NCBI RefSeq assembly: GCF_037977055.1
Contig: NZ_CP150274.1
Coordinates: 6,014,001 to 6,078,000, forward strand
Origin: Paenibacillus sp. FSL K6-1096
GTDB taxonomy: Bacteria; Bacillota; Bacilli; Paenibacillales; Paenibacillaceae
Length of the DNA: 64,000 nucleotides
Direction: 5' to 3'
Both the position numbers and the translations under genes were made by a program. Below the pieces are notes generated by a model. It did not search any database and had not been told where the DNA came from. It saw nothing but the letters and a program-made list of their open reading frames with translations. The stretch's first letter is position 1. The number at the start of each line of letters is the position of its first letter. Shown here piece by piece: positions 41,252-50,493 of this stretch.

Positions 41252-41533
41252 CATCACGCTTGATGTAATATAAATTAACTTTGAAATAGCGCTACATTTA
41301 GAATTGATACCATTTAATAGAATAAATCGGCCTAATTCTAATCAAATGCACATCGGACCGGTAACTGCAAAGGCAGATTTCTTAACAAAAGACAACGAAA
41401 CGGACGATTTACAATTTACGGTCGGACACCCCCGTCCTATGCTGTGAGTACACGGAAGACACACAAACAAGCCACCAAGAGATTGCCTGCAAGTGTGTAT
41501 CCAAGACAAGCATAAGAGGAGGTGAGAAGTGAA
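41252..41533 (+). promoter_or_regulatory. Control region of the glycan-utilisation operon
   Basis: About 280 bases without a gene. An 8-bp palindrome TAGCGCTA (41287-41294) and a TAGAAT box (41318-41323) lie in A/T-rich DNA; the -35 match is poor, as expected of an activator-dependent promoter. A leader of about 200 bases follows. The likely activator is the regulator encoded just upstream. Confidence 0.45.
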
Positions 41534-42451
41534 TTGAGCGAGAATCCCTTCGTCCGCAAGCTGATCAAAAGCTGGCAATTGTACGCGCTGATGGCCCTGC
41601 CTTTTCTGTATCTAATCATCTTCAAATACGTGCCGATGTACGGCGCCCAGATTGCCTTTAAGGATTTCTCGGTGGTCAAGGGGATTTGGGACAGTGACTG
41701 GGTGGGCATGAAGCATTTCAGCCGCTTCGTCAATTCCTATGATTTCTGGCGGATTCTCCGGAACACGCTGATTCTCAGCTTTTACAATCTGATTGCCGGG
41801 TTCCCGATTCCGATCCTGCTGGCCCTGGGACTGAATTATCTCCGCAGTGTCCGTTTCCGCAAAGCCGTGCAGATGGTAACCTATGCGCCGCATTTTATCT
41901 CCATTGTAGTAGTCGTCGGCATCGTGAAGGAGCTGCTGGACCCGCGGATCGGCATTGTGAACAAAATCCTCGGGTTCATCGGGATCGGTCCGGTCAACTT
42001 CATGGGTGAGATTTCGATGTTCTCCTCCATTTATGTCTGGTCGGACATATGGCAGCATGTCGGCTTCAACTGCATCATCTATATCGCGGCGCTGGCCAGC
42101 ATTGATCCTTCGCTGCATGAAGCGGCGGTGATGGACGGGGCCACGAAATTCCGCCGCATGTGGCATATCGATCTGCCGGGTATTATGCCAATGGCGATTA
42201 TCGTGCTTATTCTGAATACCGGCCATATTCTCGACGTCGGCTTTGAGAAGGTGCTGCTGCTGCAGAATCCGATTAACCTGAAGGCTGCCGAGATTATCGA
42301 CACGTATGTGTACAAGGTCGGCCTGACCTCGCAGGTTGCCAACTACTCGTATTCAACGGCGATTGGACTGTTCAAATCGGTTATCAATCTAATTCTGCTG
42401 CTGACGGTTAACAAGATTGCGCAAAAAACCAAGCAGGGCAGCTTGTGGTAA
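41534..42451 (+). CDS. ABC sugar transporter permease (LplB type)
   Basis: A 305-residue inner-membrane permease of the carbohydrate uptake CUT1 group, with six predicted helices. The TTG at 41534 is preferred because AGAGGAGG (41515-41522) lies 11 bases upstream; a GTG at 41522 would overlap that site. The N-terminal FKYVPMYGAQIAFKDFSVVKGI is a hallmark of the LplB branch, and the EAA loop reads EAAVMDGATKFRRMWHIDLPG. It pairs with the next gene as the membrane channel. No ATPase gene is present in the locus, so a shared MsmX-like ATPase elsewhere is likely. Confidence 0.92.
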   Translation: MSENPFVRKLIKSWQLYALMALPFLYLIIFKYVPMYGAQIAFKDFSVVKGIWDSDWVGMKHFSRFVNSYDFWRILRNTLILSFYNLIAGFPIPILLALGLNYLRSVRFRKAVQMVTYAPHFISIVVVVGIVKELLDPRIGIVNKILGFIGIGPVNFMGEISMFSSIYVWSDIWQHVGFNCIIYIAALASIDPSLHEAAVMDGATKFRRMWHIDLPGIMPMAIIVLILNTGHILDVGFEKVLLLQNPINLKAAEIIDTYVYKVGLTSQVANYSYSTAIGLFKSVINLILLLTVNKIAQKTKQGSLW

Positions 42452-42463
42452 AGGAGGCGAACC

Positions 42464-43363
42464 ATGAACACTATATTCCGCAATGATTCCGCAGCCGACA
42501 AGCTGTTTACGGTGCTGAACAACTTTTTAATGGGCTTTCTCTTTCTGGTGGTGCTATACCCGATCGTGTATATCGTCAGCGCCTCGTTCAGTGATTCGCA
42601 GGCGGTGGTGTCCGGGGAGGTGTGGCTGTGGCCGGTGCGTCCGAGTCTGGACGGGTACAGGGCTGTTTTTGAATACAAGCAGGTCTGGGTCGGCTTCGGC
42701 AATTCGATCCTGTATACGGTAACGGGAACGCTGGTCAATGTCATCATGACGGTGCTGGCGGCCTACCCGCTGTCCCGCAGAGATTTCTACGGCAAGAACG
42801 GCTTCATGCTGCTGTTCATGTTCACCACCATGTTCACAGGCGGCCTGATTCCAAGCTATCTGCTGGTCAAGGATTTGGGCATGCTGGATACGATCTGGTC
42901 GATGATTATCCCCGGCGCACTGAGCGTATGGAATGTGATTATCGCCAGAACCTATTTCCAGATGTCGATCCCGCATGAGCTGCTGGAGGCGGCACAGCTG
43001 GACGGGTGCAATGATTTCCAGTTTGTCTGGAGGGTGGTCATCCGCTTGTCGGGCCCGATCCTTGCGGTCATCACGCTATACTACGCCGCTGCGAACTGGA
43101 ACCAGTATTTCAATGCCATGCTGTATTTAAAAAGCCAGGATCATTATCCGCTTCAACTGGTGCTTAAGGATATCCTGGTCAAAAATGATGTGGATGTCGG
43201 CATGCTCTCCGGCGATCCCCAGGATGCGGCCAAGCGTGAGGCGATGAAGACTCTGCTGAAGTATTCGCTGATTGTTATTTCTTCTTTGCCGCTGCTGGTC
43301 TTCTATCCCTTCGTACAGAAATACCTCGTTAAGGGCGTTATGGTAGGTTCACTCAAAGGATAA
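42464..43363 (+). CDS. ABC sugar transporter permease (LplC type)
   Basis: A 299-residue permease, partner of the preceding gene. ATG 42464 follows AGGAGG by 6 bases. It has six membrane segments, the early LYPIVYIVSASFSDSQAVVSGEV pattern of the LplC/YtcP branch (read in parts), and the EAA loop LLEAAQLDGCNDFQFVWRVV. The C-terminal FVQKYLVKGVMVGSLKG is typical. Spacing of 12 bases to the gene before and 18 to the lipoprotein gene after indicates one transcript. Confidence 0.92.
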   Translation: MNTIFRNDSAADKLFTVLNNFLMGFLFLVVLYPIVYIVSASFSDSQAVVSGEVWLWPVRPSLDGYRAVFEYKQVWVGFGNSILYTVTGTLVNVIMTVLAAYPLSRRDFYGKNGFMLLFMFTTMFTGGLIPSYLLVKDLGMLDTIWSMIIPGALSVWNVIIARTYFQMSIPHELLEAAQLDGCNDFQFVWRVVIRLSGPILAVITLYYAAANWNQYFNAMLYLKSQDHYPLQLVLKDILVKNDVDVGMLSGDPQDAAKREAMKTLLKYSLIVISSLPLLVFYPFVQKYLVKGVMVGSLKG

Positions 43364-43381
43364 ATAAAGGGGGACTATATT

Positions 43382-45070
43382 ATGAAATTTAAGGCGGTCG
43401 CAACACTACTGGTTGGAGTGAGTATGCTGGGCAGTATTCTCAGTGCATGCAGCAGCAATACGGACAGCAGCAATGGAGCAGCATCAGGGAACAATGGAGC
43501 TGCGCAGCAGGCCGTTACAGAGGCAGGGCAGTTCCCGATTGTCGATGAGAAAATCACGCTCCGTGTCATGACCGGGGCCAATCCGGCCGTCGAGGATTTC
43601 GATACGAATGAGTTCACCAAATATTTCGAAGAGCTGACGAATATCCATGTAGAGTGGGAGATTGTCCCGACCAGTACCGTCGCCGAGAAGCTTAATCTGG
43701 CGCTGGCCAGCGGTGATCTGCCGGATGTGATTATGACCATGAATGTGACGCCTGAGCAGCAGGCCCTTTATGGACAGCAGGGCGTGCTGCTCCCGCTGAA
43801 CGATTATATTGAGAAATATGGCGTGAATACGAAAAAAATGTTCGCGGAAAGCCCGCTGGTAGAGTCAACGATCACCTCAGCGGACGGCAACATCTACGCG
43901 CTCCCGGCACCGAATGAATGCTACCACTGTTCGATGCGCCAGAAGCTCTGGATCTATGAGCCATGGCTGGAGAAGCTGAATCTGGATATGCCGACAACGA
44001 CGGAGGAGTTCTATGAGGTGCTGAAGGCCTTCAAAACCCAGGACCCTAACGGCAACGGCATCGCGGATGAAATTCCGTTCTCCGGTGCGCCGCAGGTGAA
44101 TCAGACGTCTACGCTCACGACCAGCGTCGAGAACTTCCTGATGAACTCCTTCACCTATGCACCGTTCACCCGCATCTATGTCAATGACGAAGGCAAGGTA
44201 GATGTGCCGTTCAATAAGGAAGGCTGGAAGGAAGGGCTGAAGTATCTGAACCGGCTGTACAGCGAGGGCCTGATGGACCCGCAGGCCTTGACGCGGGATG
44301 CCGCCCAGCTCGTGCAGCTGGGGGAGAATCCGGATGTGCCGATTCTGGGCGCAGCCTCCGGTCCAAATATGAGTGCCATGACCCAGCTGAACGGTTCAAG
44401 CGGCAGATGGCTGGAGTATGTGGCGGTGCCTCCGCTCAAAGGTCCTGACGGCGTGCAGCTCACGCAGTATGATCCGTATCAGGTGGCCCCGGGACAATTC
44501 GTTATTACTAACAAGGCCAAGAACCCGGAAGCTGCCTTCCGCTTCGCCGATGCCCTGTATGACCGGGAGATTACGCTCCGCTCTACGATCGGTGAACCGG
44601 ATGTGGACTGGAGATGGGCCAAGGCAGATGAGATCGGCCTGAATGGAGAGCCCGCTGTCTACATGGATATGTCCAAATTTGGGGTTACCCAGAACAAGCA
44701 GTGGTCACAGACAGGCATCGCTTACCGTCCCAACTCCCTGCGCCTTGGTCTGGTAGCGAACCCGGATAACCCGCTGGACACCATCCTGTATAACGAGACC
44801 AAGGAGAAATATGAGCCGTACCGGGTGGATGTCGAAACGGTCCTGCCGCCGATCAACTTCACGGTCGACCAGTCTGCCGAAATCGCCGACCTGTCCAAAA
44901 CGATCTATGATTACACCAGTGAAATGATGGCCCGCTTCATTATCGGCGATGCCGACATTGACACCGGGTGGGATCAATATCTGGCTACGCTGGACAGCAT
45001 GAACCTGAGCCGTTATCTGGAGATCAATCAGGAGGCTTACGAAACATACAAGTCGGCTACGGGGAAATAA
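43382..45070 (+). CDS. Solute-binding lipoprotein of the ABC transporter (LplA type)
   Basis: A 562-residue extracellular sugar-binding protein tethered by a lipid at C23 (signal ending SILSAC, then Ser/Asn-rich spacer). The mature part follows the LplA-type cluster of CUT1 binding proteins: EYGVNTKKMF-like and PNECYHCSMRQKLWIY segments, LPDVIMTMNVTPEQQ, and ENGNGIADEIPFSG-like calcium-loop wording (DPNGNGIADEIPF). It delivers ligand to the two permeases encoded before it. The length, larger than simple monosaccharide binders, suits an oligosaccharide. A strong stem-loop follows, which may raise its transcript level over the downstream enzymes. Confidence 0.92.
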   Translation: MKFKAVATLLVGVSMLGSILSACSSNTDSSNGAASGNNGAAQQAVTEAGQFPIVDEKITLRVMTGANPAVEDFDTNEFTKYFEELTNIHVEWEIVPTSTVAEKLNLALASGDLPDVIMTMNVTPEQQALYGQQGVLLPLNDYIEKYGVNTKKMFAESPLVESTITSADGNIYALPAPNECYHCSMRQKLWIYEPWLEKLNLDMPTTTEEFYEVLKAFKTQDPNGNGIADEIPFSGAPQVNQTSTLTTSVENFLMNSFTYAPFTRIYVNDEGKVDVPFNKEGWKEGLKYLNRLYSEGLMDPQALTRDAAQLVQLGENPDVPILGAASGPNMSAMTQLNGSSGRWLEYVAVPPLKGPDGVQLTQYDPYQVAPGQFVITNKAKNPEAAFRFADALYDREITLRSTIGEPDVDWRWAKADEIGLNGEPAVYMDMSKFGVTQNKQWSQTGIAYRPNSLRLGLVANPDNPLDTILYNETKEKYEPYRVDVETVLPPINFTVDQSAEIADLSKTIYDYTSEMMARFIIGDADIDTGWDQYLATLDSMNLSRYLEINQEAYETYKSATGK

Positions 45071-45079
45071 TACTTCAGC

Positions 45080-45110
45080 CTGCAGCTGCCCGTAATCCGG
45101 GCAGCTGCAG
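45080..45110 (+). other. Intercistronic hairpin after the binding-protein gene
   Basis: Perfect 13-bp stem CTGCAGCTGCCCG/CGGGCAGCTGCAG with a 5-base loop and no T run. Comparable hairpins after binding-protein genes stabilise upstream mRNA or partly stop transcription. Confidence 0.75.
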
Positions 45111-45152
45111 ACTTAACGCGCCCACAATACAAGAATCAGCAGGAGGACACTC

Positions 45153-46520
45153 ATGACTACTCAGGAATTCACCGTCCCGGACCATTGGAAATGGTTCACC
45201 GACAGCCGTTACGGCATGTTCATTCACTGGGGCCCTTACGCGCAGTATGGCCGCGGGGAGCAGATTCTGTTCCGCGAGCATCTGGATCAGCGGGAATACG
45301 CCGTGCAGGCTGCCGCCTGGAACCCGCAGCATTTCGATCCTGAGCTGTGGGCGGCGACGGCAGTGAAGGCCGGCTTCAAATATGCCTGCTTCACGACAAG
45401 GCACCATGACGGCTACTGCATGTGGGACAGCGCCTATACCGATTATTCCAGCGCGAAGCTGGCTCCGCAGCGCGACTTCGTCCGCGAATACGTGGATGCC
45501 TTCCGCAAGGCGGGACTGCGGATCGGCCTCTATTATTCCTGGATTGACTGGAGGCTGCCGGCTTATTTTGACGGTCCGGCCAAAGACCCGGAGGGCTGGG
45601 AGAAGGTGCGGAATTATCTGCATAACCAGGTGAAGGAGCTACTCACCAATTACGGCCGGATCGATCACTTCTTCTTCGACGGTGTATGGCCGCGAAATGC
45701 CGATGAGCTGCAGAGTGTGGAGCTGCTGGAGGACATGCGCCGGCTGCAGCCGGGCATCCTGGTCAACAACCGGCTGGGCTACTCCAGTGCGCATGATGAA
45801 TACCGCGTAGACGGCGGTGTCGGCGCGGGCGACTCGGACACACTCGGGGACTTCGGGACCCCGGAGCATCTGATCGTGGCCGACCGTAAGCGCCTGTGGG
45901 AATCCTGCCAGGTGAGCACCTGGCGGCTCTGGAGCCATGTATTCGGCGAGCGCTGGCGTCCGGCCGATTATCTGCTGGATATGCTCTGCGAATGTGCGGA
46001 GAAGGGCGGGGCCCACGGCGGCAATCTGCTGCTGAACTGCGGTCCGACAGCGGATGGCGAGCTGCCGCCGGAATTCGTAGAGCGGGCGCTGGATATCGGC
46101 CGCTGGCTGGAGGTGCACGGGGAGGCCATCTACGGCTCGGACGGCGGCTCCATCACCGAATTCATTACCAGAGGACGGCAAACCACAAGCGGCAACTTCC
46201 TGTATCTGATCATCCGCTTCTGGGATGGACGGCCTGAGATGCGGCTGGCGGATCTGACCAGTAAGGTGAAGTCGGTAACGCTGCTGACTACGGGCCAGAC
46301 GCTGGAGTTCGAGCAGCGGGATGCGGAGCTGTTCATTAAGGGGCTGCCTGCGGAAGCGCCGTCCCGACTGTTCCCGGTAATCCGTGTGGAATGTGAAGGT
46401 AAGCCTGAAGCTAACCAGTGGGGCCGCGAGCGCCTGTGGGAAGGTGATCCGGCCCGGGTGGCGGAATGGGCGCGCAGCCAGCGCGGCACCTCGGTCTATG
46501 CGGACGGGATCGAACGGTAA
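45153..46520 (+). CDS. GH29 alpha-L-fucosidase
   Basis: A 455-residue retaining fucosidase without signal peptide, so cytoplasmic. ATG 45153 has GGAGG 6 bases upstream. GH29 marks: WFTDSRYGMFIHWGPYA, YACFTTRHHDGYCMWDS, LRIGLYYSWIDWR, the nucleophile D176 in HFFFDGVWP, and NLLLNCGPTADGELP, followed by the small beta domain (SKVKSVTLLTTGQTLEFEQ). It would remove alpha-linked fucose from imported oligosaccharides. The general acid cannot be assigned with certainty by eye, as it varies in this family. It lies 82 bases behind the binding-protein gene, with a hairpin between. Confidence 0.92.
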   Translation: MTTQEFTVPDHWKWFTDSRYGMFIHWGPYAQYGRGEQILFREHLDQREYAVQAAAWNPQHFDPELWAATAVKAGFKYACFTTRHHDGYCMWDSAYTDYSSAKLAPQRDFVREYVDAFRKAGLRIGLYYSWIDWRLPAYFDGPAKDPEGWEKVRNYLHNQVKELLTNYGRIDHFFFDGVWPRNADELQSVELLEDMRRLQPGILVNNRLGYSSAHDEYRVDGGVGAGDSDTLGDFGTPEHLIVADRKRLWESCQVSTWRLWSHVFGERWRPADYLLDMLCECAEKGGAHGGNLLLNCGPTADGELPPEFVERALDIGRWLEVHGEAIYGSDGGSITEFITRGRQTTSGNFLYLIIRFWDGRPEMRLADLTSKVKSVTLLTTGQTLEFEQRDAELFIKGLPAEAPSRLFPVIRVECEGKPEANQWGRERLWEGDPARVAEWARSQRGTSVYADGIER

Positions 46521-46602
46521 TCAGGTCTCTGGTGTGTTGTGCCCCTTGCCGCAGGGAGCGGCAGGGATCAGCCACAATAGTGGAATCAAAGGGGAGATTA
46601 GC

Positions 46603-47070
46603 ATGGGAAAGGTAGAGCAGCTGCTGCAGGAGAAGGGAATTGTACTAGGCAAGGTGCCTCCGGCTGTAGCGACCTATGTGCCTGCCAGACAGGTAGGCAA
46701 TGTCGTATATACCTCGGGCAATGACTGCCGTATTAACGGAACGCTGATGCTGACGGGGAAGGTTGGCGCGGATCTGACCGTAGAGCAGGGGTATGCCGCC
46801 GCCCGGCAGGTGGCGGTCAATCTCCTGGCGGTGCTCAAGGAGCACCTGGGGGAGCTGGACCGGATTAAGCAGGTGGTGAAGATGCTGGCCTTTGTCAATT
46901 CGGCTCCGGGCTTCACGGAGCAGCCTTATGTCATCAACGGCGCGTCAGATCTGCTGGTAGAGGTGCTGGGCGACAAAGGCAGACATGCCCGTTCGGCGCT
47001 GTCGGCCAACGAGCTGCCCTTTGATACCCCGGTGGAGATCGAGCTGATTGTAGAGGTTACAGAAGCATGA
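46603..47070 (+). CDS. RidA family enamine/imine deaminase
   Basis: A 155-residue YjgF/RidA protein. ATG 46603 is chosen with GGGGAG 6 bases upstream. RidA proteins form trimers and hydrolyse reactive 2-aminoacrylate-like enamines made by PLP enzymes. The catalytic Arg is present in HARSALSANELPFDTPVEIEL, and the N-terminal VVYTSGNDCRINGT matches the family. It overlaps the following PLP enzyme gene by 4 bases (ATGA), which suggests a direct link to that enzyme. Length exceeds the common 125-130 residues, as in the longer RidA subgroup with extra N-terminal strands. Confidence 0.9.
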   Translation: MGKVEQLLQEKGIVLGKVPPAVATYVPARQVGNVVYTSGNDCRINGTLMLTGKVGADLTVEQGYAAARQVAVNLLAVLKEHLGELDRIKQVVKMLAFVNSAPGFTEQPYVINGASDLLVEVLGDKGRHARSALSANELPFDTPVEIELIVEVTEA

Positions 47071-48164
47071 GCCTCTACGCGGAGCTGCCGACACCCGCTG
47101 TAATTATTGACATGGATATTCTGCAGCGCAATATTGACGGGATGGCCCGGCGGTTGAGCGCCTGCAGAATTCAGCATCGTCCGCATATCAAATCGCATAA
47201 ATCGGCGGCGATCGCCCGGATGCAGCTTGCGGCAGGGGCCGTTGGCATTACGACAGCCAAGCTGGCGGAGGCTGAGGTATTTGCAGCCGCAGGTGTGGAT
47301 TCGATTCTGATTGCTTATCCGCTGATCGGTGCGGATAAGCTGGAACGGTTCGCTGCGCTGCACATGAAGTGCGGGCTGATCACTACAGTTGACAGCCTCA
47401 CCGGAGCTGCGGGGCTGTCAGAGGTCGGCCTGCGGACCGGGAAGCCGGTCCAGGTGCTGGTCGAAATCGACGGCGGGCTGCACCGGGGAGGCCGGCAGGC
47501 AGGCGAAGATGCCCTGCAGTTTGCCTTAACGATCCAGGCATTGCCGGGTATCCGCATCTCCGGGCTGATGGGATATTTCGGGACGATCTACCAGAACAGA
47601 GGCGAGGCAGCTTTCATAGAAGCTGCCCGTGAGGAAGCTTCGCTGATGCTGGATATGGCCGTGCTGTTCAGGGAGGCGGGTCTGCCGGTGGACATCATCA
47701 GCACCGGGTCTTCGCCCGCTGCCCTGATGTGCCGGGAGCTGGACGGGGTGACGGAGGTGCGTGCGGGGAACTATGTGCTGTGGGATGCCTCCGGTGTGGG
47801 GATGGGGCTGGCCTCCGAAGACGATTGCGCGCTGCGCGTAATTGCTACTGTAGTCAGCACCCCTCTGCCCGGGCGGGCAACGATCGATGCCGGAACGAAG
47901 AGCCTGACCAGCGACAAGGCTCACGGGCGTGAGGGCTTCGGGATCATTGCCGGGCATCCGCAGGTCAAGCTTGCTGCATTGAATGAAGAGCACGGCTTCC
48001 TGGAGTATGATCCGCTCACGGAGCCGTTTCAGATCGGCGACCGGATTGAAATTATCCCGAACCATTCCTGTGTCATTCCGAACCTCCACAACCGTGTAGC
48101 AGGTGTCCGGGGCGGCCGGTGGTCGGAATGGATTACGGTGGATGCCCGGGGCTGCAATACGTGA
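47067..48164 (+). CDS. D-threonine aldolase / D-serine dehydratase-like PLP enzyme
   Basis: A 365-residue fold-type III PLP enzyme (alanine-racemase N-terminal barrel) of the DTA/DSD1 family. The Schiff-base Lys is K42 in HRPHIKSHKSAAIA. The C-terminal metal site is visible as His and Cys in IIPNHSCVIPNLHN. Such enzymes split D-threonine-type beta-hydroxy amino acids to glycine and aldehyde, or dehydrate D-serine; which applies here is open. The start overlaps the RidA gene, and a RidA partner is sensible if the enzyme makes an enamine. The M20 peptidase gene that follows could release its amino acid substrate. Confidence 0.85.
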   Translation: MSLYAELPTPAVIIDMDILQRNIDGMARRLSACRIQHRPHIKSHKSAAIARMQLAAGAVGITTAKLAEAEVFAAAGVDSILIAYPLIGADKLERFAALHMKCGLITTVDSLTGAAGLSEVGLRTGKPVQVLVEIDGGLHRGGRQAGEDALQFALTIQALPGIRISGLMGYFGTIYQNRGEAAFIEAAREEASLMLDMAVLFREAGLPVDIISTGSSPAALMCRELDGVTEVRAGNYVLWDASGVGMGLASEDDCALRVIATVVSTPLPGRATIDAGTKSLTSDKAHGREGFGIIAGHPQVKLAALNEEHGFLEYDPLTEPFQIGDRIEIIPNHSCVIPNLHNRVAGVRGGRWSEWITVDARGCNT

Positions 48165-48188
48165 CGGCGGGGAGAGCTCGGAGGGTAG

Positions 48189-49418
48189 ATGACAGGACTG
48201 ACTGGTATGGAAAAGGAGCGTGGCCTATCTATGGGGCAGGTGGAGATCGATCCCGCAGAAATTACCCGGGTGCTGCAGGAGCTGGTAGCGATTCCAAGTG
48301 TCAATCCGGCTTTTGAAGGCGGCTGCGGAGAGGCGGGGGTCGCTGAATATGTGAAGCGGTATCTGACAGGGCAAGGAATTCCTTGCCTGGAGCAGCCGGT
48401 CCAGCCTGGCCGCAGCAACATTATAGGGATGCTGCCGGGCGTGCTTCCCGGTTCCCCGCTGCTATTGGAGGCACATATGGATACGGTCCAGACCACAGGC
48501 ATGACCATTGACCCTTACGCCGCAGCAGTGATTGATGGAAGGCTGTACGGACGGGGCGCGTGCGATACCAAAGGCTCGCTGGCTGCGATGCTGGTTGCCA
48601 TGGCCGCGCTGAAGCGCAGCGGCCTGCCGCTTCCGGTAGGCGTGCATCTCGCGGCCGTTGTGGATGAGGAATACCGGTATACCGGTGTCAGCAGGCTTGC
48701 AGCCGCAATCAGCGCAGGTGAGCTGAGTTATTGCGGAGCTGTTGTCGGGGAGCCGACAGGCCTGCACCGGGTCACCGCCCATAAGGGCTGTGTCCGGTTC
48801 TACATTGATGTGCACGGCAAGCCGGGCCATAGCTCCGAGCCGGATGCAGGTGTCAATGCGATTGAACAAATGGCCGAAGTGATCCGTTATCTGAATGAAA
48901 AGATTGCACCCGCTTATGCGCTCCAGCAGCATCCGCTTACCGGAGCACCGACCCACTGCATCAGTGAGATTACCGGCGGAGCTGCGCCTAATACCATACC
49001 AGGCAGCTGCCGCATTACGATTGACCGGCGGATCATTCCGGGCGAGGAACCGCTTGTGGTATGGCAAGGCTTCAAGGAGAAGCTGAACGAGCTGGAGCGC
49101 CATACTCCGGGATTGCAGCTTACTGTGCAGGAGCCGTTCATTATCGACTATGCGCTGGAGACCTCCGGCAGCCATCCGCTGGTGCGCCAGCTGGCATCGG
49201 CGGTTGCCAGGTTTGCCGAAGGCCGCCTGGAGCATGGGGCTGCTTATGGAACGGATGCGAGCAAGCTGGCCCGCGCTGGCGTGCCGTCGGTTGTTTTTGG
49301 ACCCGGGCATATCAGCCAGGCGCATACGGAGAATGAATGGGTGCCAGTGCAGGAGGTAGTCTCCGCAGCATCGGCGCTGGCCGGGCTGGTTCTACATTAT
49401 AGAAGGGATGGGATGTGA
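48189..49418 (+). CDS. M20 family (ArgE/DapE-like) metallo-deacylase or peptidase
   Basis: A 409-residue zinc amidohydrolase. The metal ligands can be followed: H96 and D98 in LEAHMDTVQ, the bridging Asp in GRGACDTKGSLAAM, the catalytic Glu pair in VVDEEYRYTG, Glu in VVGEPTG, and the late His in VFGPGHISQAHTENEW. The dimerisation lid follows KPGHSSEPDAGVNAIEQM. These enzymes remove acyl groups or cut terminal peptide bonds. ATG 48189 has GGAGG 4 bases before it; a later in-frame ATG at 48231 follows AAAGGAG and is possible. It sits between the PLP enzyme and a Gfo/Idh gene with almost no gaps. Confidence 0.9.
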   Translation: MTGLTGMEKERGLSMGQVEIDPAEITRVLQELVAIPSVNPAFEGGCGEAGVAEYVKRYLTGQGIPCLEQPVQPGRSNIIGMLPGVLPGSPLLLEAHMDTVQTTGMTIDPYAAAVIDGRLYGRGACDTKGSLAAMLVAMAALKRSGLPLPVGVHLAAVVDEEYRYTGVSRLAAAISAGELSYCGAVVGEPTGLHRVTAHKGCVRFYIDVHGKPGHSSEPDAGVNAIEQMAEVIRYLNEKIAPAYALQQHPLTGAPTHCISEITGGAAPNTIPGSCRITIDRRIIPGEEPLVVWQGFKEKLNELERHTPGLQLTVQEPFIIDYALETSGSHPLVRQLASAVARFAEGRLEHGAAYGTDASKLARAGVPSVVFGPGHISQAHTENEWVPVQEVVSAASALAGLVLHYRRDGM

Positions 49419-49419
49419 C

Positions 49420-50478
49420 ATGAGTAAAGTCAAAATAGGTATCGTGGGGGTAGGCACCATCTCCGAGCTTCATCTGAATGCGTACCGGAGTAATCCTCAT
49501 GTGCAGATCTGCGCGGTATGCGATCTGAATGAGGAGCGGGCCAAGCAGGCGGCTGACAAGTACGGGGCAGCCAAGACCTACACCAGCTACCGGGAGATGT
49601 TCGCGCAGGCGGGCATTGATGCGGTCAGCATCTGCACCTGGAACAATACCCATGAGGACATCGCCGTTGCTGCCGTTCAGGCCGGAATCGATGTGCTGCT
49701 GGAGAAGCCGCTGACCACCAATGTAGAATCGGCGCTGCGGATGGAAGAGGCTGTGAACAAGTCGGGGCAGATTCTGCAGGTAGGCTATGTGCGGCGGTAC
49801 GACAACAACGCGCAGCTCGTCAAGCAGTTCACAGACCTTGGTGAATTCGGCGCCTTCTATTATGCCCGCGCCTCCAGTATCCGCCGGATCGGCAATCCCG
49901 GCGGCTGGTTCGCCGACAGGTCGCGTTCCGGCGGCGGGCCTGTCATTGATATCGGCGTTCATGTTGTGGACCTGTGCTGGTATCTGATGGGTCGTCCCAA
50001 GGTGAAATCCGTCTCCGCCAATACCTACTATCAGCTGGGCAACCGGTCGAATGTAGAGCATCTGGCGGCGTACCGGGCTGCCGATTATGATGCTGCCGCA
50101 AGCTCGGTGGAGGATATGGCCAATGCGCTGATCCGCTTCGAGGGCGGGGCTTCGCTGATGCTTGACGCCAGCTTCACCCTGCATGCCAAGGAGAACAAGA
50201 CGGCGATTCAGCTCTACGGGGACAAGGGCGGCGTTGAGGTTGACCCGGTGCTGTCCTTCACCACGGAGAAGAACAATACAATTCTCAACACCACACCGCA
50301 GACCACCCATCCCGGTTTTCATCTGGATACCGCCTTCCAGAATGAGATTGATCATTTCATTGAATGTGTGCAGCAGCGCCGCGAGCCGCTGAGTCCGGTA
50401 TCAGACGGCGTAGAGATTATGCGCATGCTGTGCGGGATTTACGAATCGGCGGAGCTTGGGAAGGAAATCGTATTTTGA
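49420..50478 (+). CDS. Gfo/Idh/MocA family sugar oxidoreductase
   Basis: A 352-residue NAD(P)-dependent dehydrogenase. ATG 49420 begins one base after the stop of the M20 gene, behind GGGATGGGATG. The Rossmann start reads KIGIVGVGTISELHLNAYRS; the catalytic Lys lies in LLEKPLTTN; the substrate domain shows GYVRRYDNNAQL and GGGPVIDIGVHVVDLCWYLMG with the usual Asp/His pair. Members oxidise ring hydroxyls of sugars or inositols, often at C3. Two xylose-isomerase-like genes in the same locus fit a 3-keto sugar route, but the substrate is not readable from sequence. Confidence 0.92.
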   Translation: MSKVKIGIVGVGTISELHLNAYRSNPHVQICAVCDLNEERAKQAADKYGAAKTYTSYREMFAQAGIDAVSICTWNNTHEDIAVAAVQAGIDVLLEKPLTTNVESALRMEEAVNKSGQILQVGYVRRYDNNAQLVKQFTDLGEFGAFYYARASSIRRIGNPGGWFADRSRSGGGPVIDIGVHVVDLCWYLMGRPKVKSVSANTYYQLGNRSNVEHLAAYRAADYDAAASSVEDMANALIRFEGGASLMLDASFTLHAKENKTAIQLYGDKGGVEVDPVLSFTTEKNNTILNTTPQTTHPGFHLDTAFQNEIDHFIECVQQRREPLSPVSDGVEIMRMLCGIYESAELGKEIVF

Positions 50479-50493
50479 AGGAGTGATAATATA

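Noticed and set aside
41281..41297. CcpA (cre) catabolite-repression site
   Set aside because: The TAGCGCTA palindrome has a one-base different spacing from the cre consensus; reported only as a palindrome.
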